From assembly GCA_949128115.1 (NCBI GenBank), contig OX421966.1, positions 35,853,042-35,917,041 of the forward strand: a stretch of DNA of 64,000 bases, read 5' to 3'. This stretch comes from Anaspis maculata. Its lineage: Eukaryota; Arthropoda; Insecta; Coleoptera; Scraptiidae. Shown here in pieces: positions 60,450 to 64,000 of this stretch. The position numbers were made by a program, and so were the translations under genes. The first letter of the stretch is position 1. Every line of letters starts with the position of its first letter. The notes under the pieces are model-generated. The model was not told the DNA's origin. It worked only from the letters and a program-made list of their open reading frames with translations, and searched no databases.

Positions 60450-60744
60450 ATCTAACCCAGCAGCGGCCTTAGGGTAGAGCGAGACGGGCGAACGCTCGGG
60501 GCGCTGGCTCATAGGGGCGGAAAAATCGAGTTTGAAATCCAAAAAATTGATAATATACAAAATCAACAAAACAACTTGCCAGCAGCGATCATCGGATTTG
60601 CTTCTGTGAAAGCACAAAAAACTTCATTAATGTCAGAAAAATGCTTCATTTGTGCTCGCTTCGCTCTAAGACCTAAGTTAGGGGCGGCGATTTCGAATTC
60701 TTGCCCGGGGCGCCAAAATTGTAAAGGCCGGCACTGATCTAACC
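60450..60744. mobile_element. hAT-type MITE, perfect 8-bp target duplication ATCTAACC
   Basis: The element is 60458-60736 (279 bp). The left tip is CAGCAGCGGCCTT and the right tip, on the complement, CAGTGCCGGCCTT. ATCTAACC stands immediately before (60450-60457) and after (60737-60744). CAG tips with CGGCC and 8-bp duplications are the established hAT pattern. Subterminal regions are G-rich (CTCGGGGCGC and TAGGGGCGG on the left, GGGGCGGCG and CCCGGGGCGCC on the right), with an AT-rich middle. It has no transposase and is non-autonomous. Confidence 0.9.
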
Positions 60745-60824
60745 TGGGTCTGCCTCGGCTTCTCCTTATTCCCACCTCCGCCTCGAGTATATCTCAAAGT
60801 AGTCCTTCGTGCCCGCCTTCGTGC
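60745..60824. other. 80-bp spacer between two hAT elements
   Basis: Unique sequence separates two hAT-type insertions. Nothing is recognised. Confidence 0.6.
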
Positions 60825-61353
60825 CTCATCAGTAGAGAGCGGATTTATATGCGGTAAAAAAGTCCAAAATATGCAGTTTATATGCGCTTAAAAAGTATCA
60901 AAATATGCGGTAAAAATGTTCAAATAGAGCAATATATGCGTGTAAATATGTGATATAAGCTGCAAAAATAGTGAAAAATACAACACTTACATGTAAAACC
61001 AACTAACCAACTTTGACCATCAAAGTAAAAAAAAAAATTCTTCGAAAATTTTGAATTATTTTTTTTCTTGGAATCAAAATATCGTGATTTTCTCGCACAT
61101 ATAGATAAAATTGCCAAAATAGTGACAAATATTCAGTTATGTGCAAAAATATGGACTAAATATGCGGCTGTATGCGATTATATGGACTATCAATTTGTAT
61201 GCGGTAAAAAGTCGAAATAATAAATTATATGCGAAATAAGACTTGGTATTTAGGTTCCCTATAGATGGAAACGTCAAGCTGCAAGTCGACAGGTGCATCC
61301 AACTTAGCGAATAGAACATGTAAAAAATTATAAATCCGCTCTCTACTCATCAG
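60825..61353. mobile_element. hAT-type non-autonomous element, perfect 8-bp duplication CTCATCAG
   Basis: The element is 60833-61345 (513 bp). TAGAGAGCGGATTTATA at the left is perfectly inverted at the right (61329-61345). CTCATCAG flanks both sides (60825-60832 and 61346-61353). Inside, ATATGCGG-type words followed by TAAAAAGTC recur about eight times, clustered toward both ends and in the same orientation. Clustered short subterminal words are where hAT transposases bind in the well-studied members. No transposase frame is present. Confidence 0.92.
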
Positions 61354-61516
61354 AGACCTTTTCAACGCCGCTTTCAGTGTCTAACTGTCTAAGAAGTGTT
61401 CATTGTAAAACAAAAGTAGATGAAATTGGTATATTACACTCGTTTGAGGCTATCATTTCCATCACAAAGACAGACTGCCGGCAGTGTAAGAGAGACACAG
61501 AGAGACTTTTGTGTCG
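61354..61516. other. Short unique stretch, nothing recognised
   Basis: A GA-rich stretch near 61490-61505 is the only notable feature. Confidence 0.5.
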
Positions 61517-62134
61517 TGACCCTCGACTAAACCTGTCTGCCGAAAGAGAACGAAAAAAATTACAGGCACTCTGTCGAGGAAGTGGCAAGAGAATACTTTG
61601 AGGGTATTTTTTCAACCACTGACGTTTTCAACGCTACCTGAAAATTTTGAATTACAGGGTGTCCAGAAAATGGCGAAAAAGCTCTCCAGTACGTTGTAAG
61701 GGACATTTCAGGGAATTCCGAAAAAATTATAAAAAATTCATCGTCTTTCATTTTTGGGCTTATCAAGGGTCAAGGGAATGGGACCTTTGAACCATTCTAG
61801 TTTTGATAGTTTTGAAAAAGATTTCAGTTTACTGGTTAACGGCAGTATTATGAGTAAGAAATATCTACCACTGGATGTGTATTGTTTTTTTATTTACAGG
61901 GTCAGTCAGAAACGAACAGAATATTATTATTCGAAGGACCAGTTTTTGACTCGGGCTTCAAAAACGGAAGTCGAAGAATTTTTCAATAATTTTTTTGGAA
62001 TTTCCTGAAGGGTCCTTCACAACTTGCTGCAGAGCTTTTCCGATATTTTCTGGACACCTGTATGCAATATGCCATTTTAGTTGGCCCTTATTTTTGCACT
62101 TTTTCCGGCGTACGCAGGTTTTAGTCGAGGGTCA
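61517..62134. repeat. Outer inverted repeat TGACCCTCGACTAAA
   Basis: TGACCCTCGACTAAACCTG (61517-61535) is matched inverted at 62115-62134 with one extra base. The intervening 580 bp contains a separate TA-flanked foldback. The outer pair may be an older element split by the inner one. Confidence 0.6.
61655..62060. mobile_element. TA-flanked foldback with CAGGGTGTCC tips, 406 bp
   Basis: CAGGGTGTCCAGAAAAT at the left pairs with ATTTTCTGGACACCTG at the right. Pairing continues through AAAAGCTCT, GGACATTTCAGG-like boxes and ATTCTTCGAC over about 95 bp. TA precedes the left tip and follows the right tip, consistent with a TA duplication and a Tc1/mariner-type insertion. The interior has a second ACAGGGTCAG-like tip near 61900, perhaps an older nested end. 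It has no transposase. Confidence 0.8.
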
Positions 62135-64000
62135 TGACAGAAGAAAAAACACTACAGGAAAATGACATCCTTATTAATAACACGTATTGTCACACTCCTT
62201 TCTTTAGAGCACTCCTTGCCTAGGGAGGGACGTCTTATGAAAGTAGCATAATAATAATTAGTATTGTATGATTTTTTCGCGGATTTGGATAGTCCAATCA
62301 AAATATCTAATGTATGTACCGATTCGTCATAACTTAACTTCGGAAAAAAAGAGCAGCCTGTACCTATCTGGCTATCGGAGGCTCCAAATCAAAATTCTGT
62401 TTTCAGTTTCAGTTACCTACGGCTTAGTTTTGACATGTTTAAGTAGAATTTATCGGGACGCCAATTTGCTACGTACCTAGGTAGTACTATTACTATTATC
62501 TATGCAAATTTTTCGAGAAAATTTCCTAAAAGCAATGCTTCACATAATTTATGCTCATTTTCATCTTGTTTTTTTCTTTTATCGGTAGGTTACCTTACTG
62601 TTCCTACTAGGCTTTATCACGAATTCCGATAGCTGTCAACCGACTTCCTCTCTAGCTTCCTTCCTTTACTGTAATAGAAAATCCCGATGAACCACAACCA
62701 CCTACACGTTACTGATAATAACAGCTATGCTACATGCGGTCTCAATGAATCTCGGTCCGAATGATTTTTTTTTAACGTAGCATGTGGCATGCGGCATGCG
62801 TTTTGGTCGACACTAAAATCTGCCGATCACTAATGAAATTATTAAATTACCGGCGACCAGCAGAGTGCCATTAACCTGAGTGTGCTGGTGATAACATAAC
62901 AGCACATGACACAAAGAAGCGCGATTCAAAAAGGCGGAATTTCCATGCCAGCTCGACCTCTGCCGGCCAGAAGATCCAGAACTTTGACTTACCCTGTCGA
63001 CAACTCCAAGGGTTTATCCTAGATCCTACAGTTCCATTCATAAAAAACCAACAGCATATTATCAAACACGCCGGAAACAACCGACGGTACGTACGGCCAC
63101 GGGCTCTATCACGGCACGCCGCGATCGTCAGACTGGCGTGTTGACAACCGGCTGATAATTCCATGAATGCACCACAACACAGACGCCCCTCCACATGGCG
63201 TGCGGGCTTTAGAGGGCATGCGCCATACAGGGGGTTACCTAAATATGGATTTTTCTTATTTATAAAGGTAATTTATTCAGGTGTTTGTTTGCCCTGATGC
63301 GAATGAGGATTGTTTGATTTGTGGCGATCCAAAAAGCGCCGGATCTTTAGAATGTCAATTGGTACTGTACTGCATGTCCAGCGGGAGCGCAATAAAAGTG
63401 CTGCTAAAGCCGTGGTTCGCTGGCCGCGAGCCTTGACCCCACTACTACGATTACTATAACCATTTAACAGTGTACGGCTACCTGTCGGTCGGGTCTTGGG
63501 TCGGCCTCGTGCCACCGGTGCCACCTGACAGTCGATCTCTGGTGTGCTCCTCGCGAGGAAAATCGGTCTGAAAATTAGTTTCCCGCTCGAACTTGAAGCG
63601 CGGAAGTGGCAAAACTTCGTAGGTCGTGGACTGAAGCGTGTGACGGTATATGTAGGTACCACTAGATATTAGTGGCCGCGGTATACTCTAATAATATTTG
63701 GAAGAATACGGCATTGATGTAGAAGCAATTCCCTCCGGCAGGATTGCTCTTCAGGGCTCTTGAAGCCGATGCATCCGAAGTCCGAAGCACCAAAAAAATC
63801 ATTCCCATATTGATGTGCGTTATCCAAAATACTCCAAAAGGATCAATCAAAATGATCAAATCCACCCTGTATAACAAAAACTAACGATACAAAATGAATG
63901 TAGTAGAGCATAACTGATGTCAAAAATACGGCTTTTGCATTGCTGAAAAAAAGAACAAGATTAATTGATTTATTTTAAAGTTATTAGTCCTCAAACTTGA
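62135..64000. other. Non-coding sequence, CpG-richer from about 62.85 to 63.6 kb
   Basis: Minus frames of 107 and 129 codons (62871-63194, 63273-63662) lie in the CpG-richer part and have no domain. They may be compositional. A CACCCTGTA tip (63863-63871) is the minus-strand form of TACAGGGTG, with its partner probably outside the window or lost. Confidence 0.4.

Overview
This window looks like nuclear DNA from an arthropod, most likely an insect and possibly a hemipteran. It is AT-leaning, with no bacterial-type gene packing. The longest open frame is 276 codons with no recognisable domain. It carries many short inverted-repeat transposons, tetranucleotide microsatellites, decayed LINE and Ty3/gypsy pieces, and many scattered GTAGGTA/TACCTAC motifs. 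I cannot name the species, and I see no intact protein-coding gene that I would defend. The window behaves like an intergenic or large intronic stretch.

Layout. Positions 1-281 hold a decayed tandem array running in from the left edge. Positions 282-10068 are mostly unique non-coding sequence, with a coding-like but broken minus-strand remnant at about 4.86-5.96 kb and GC-richer islands near 6.7 and 8.9 kb. A TA-flanked 90-bp hairpin lies at 10069-10158, a LINE reverse-transcriptase fragment at about 13.2-13.4 kb, and a CpG-richer island at 16.58-17.36 kb. Several non-autonomous transposons follow between 18.7 and 25.5 kb: an 18671-18919 MITE; a TA-flanked element at 19724-20413; a pair of about 350-bp inverted arms at 20515-22990 enclosing a hAT MITE with a perfect 8-bp target duplication; and a foldback at 25155-25456.

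Positions 26.8-33.0 kb form a mosaic of related inverted repeats. It includes a roughly 1.65-kb near-palindrome, a 118-bp tandem array, a diverged 390-bp duplication and two microsatellites. Positions 33-45.9 kb are mostly unique sequence with small foldbacks. Positions 45.9-48.25 kb contain two large foldbacks, a second copy of the 18.7-kb MITE family and a tRNA-like relic. Positions 48.3-54.1 kb are unremarkable non-coding DNA. Gypsy and LINE relics occur at 54.7-55.8 kb, and a decayed hammerhead-ribozyme-like motif lies on the minus strand at 57.76-57.80 kb. Two hAT-type elements with perfect 8-bp target duplications and a nested foldback lie at 60.4-62.1 kb.

Because no working genes were identified, there is no pathway to describe. 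The recurring theme is foldback DNA: about a dozen structures whose transcripts could form long double-stranded RNA. Most share either TA flanks, TACAGGGTG tips or hAT-type ends.
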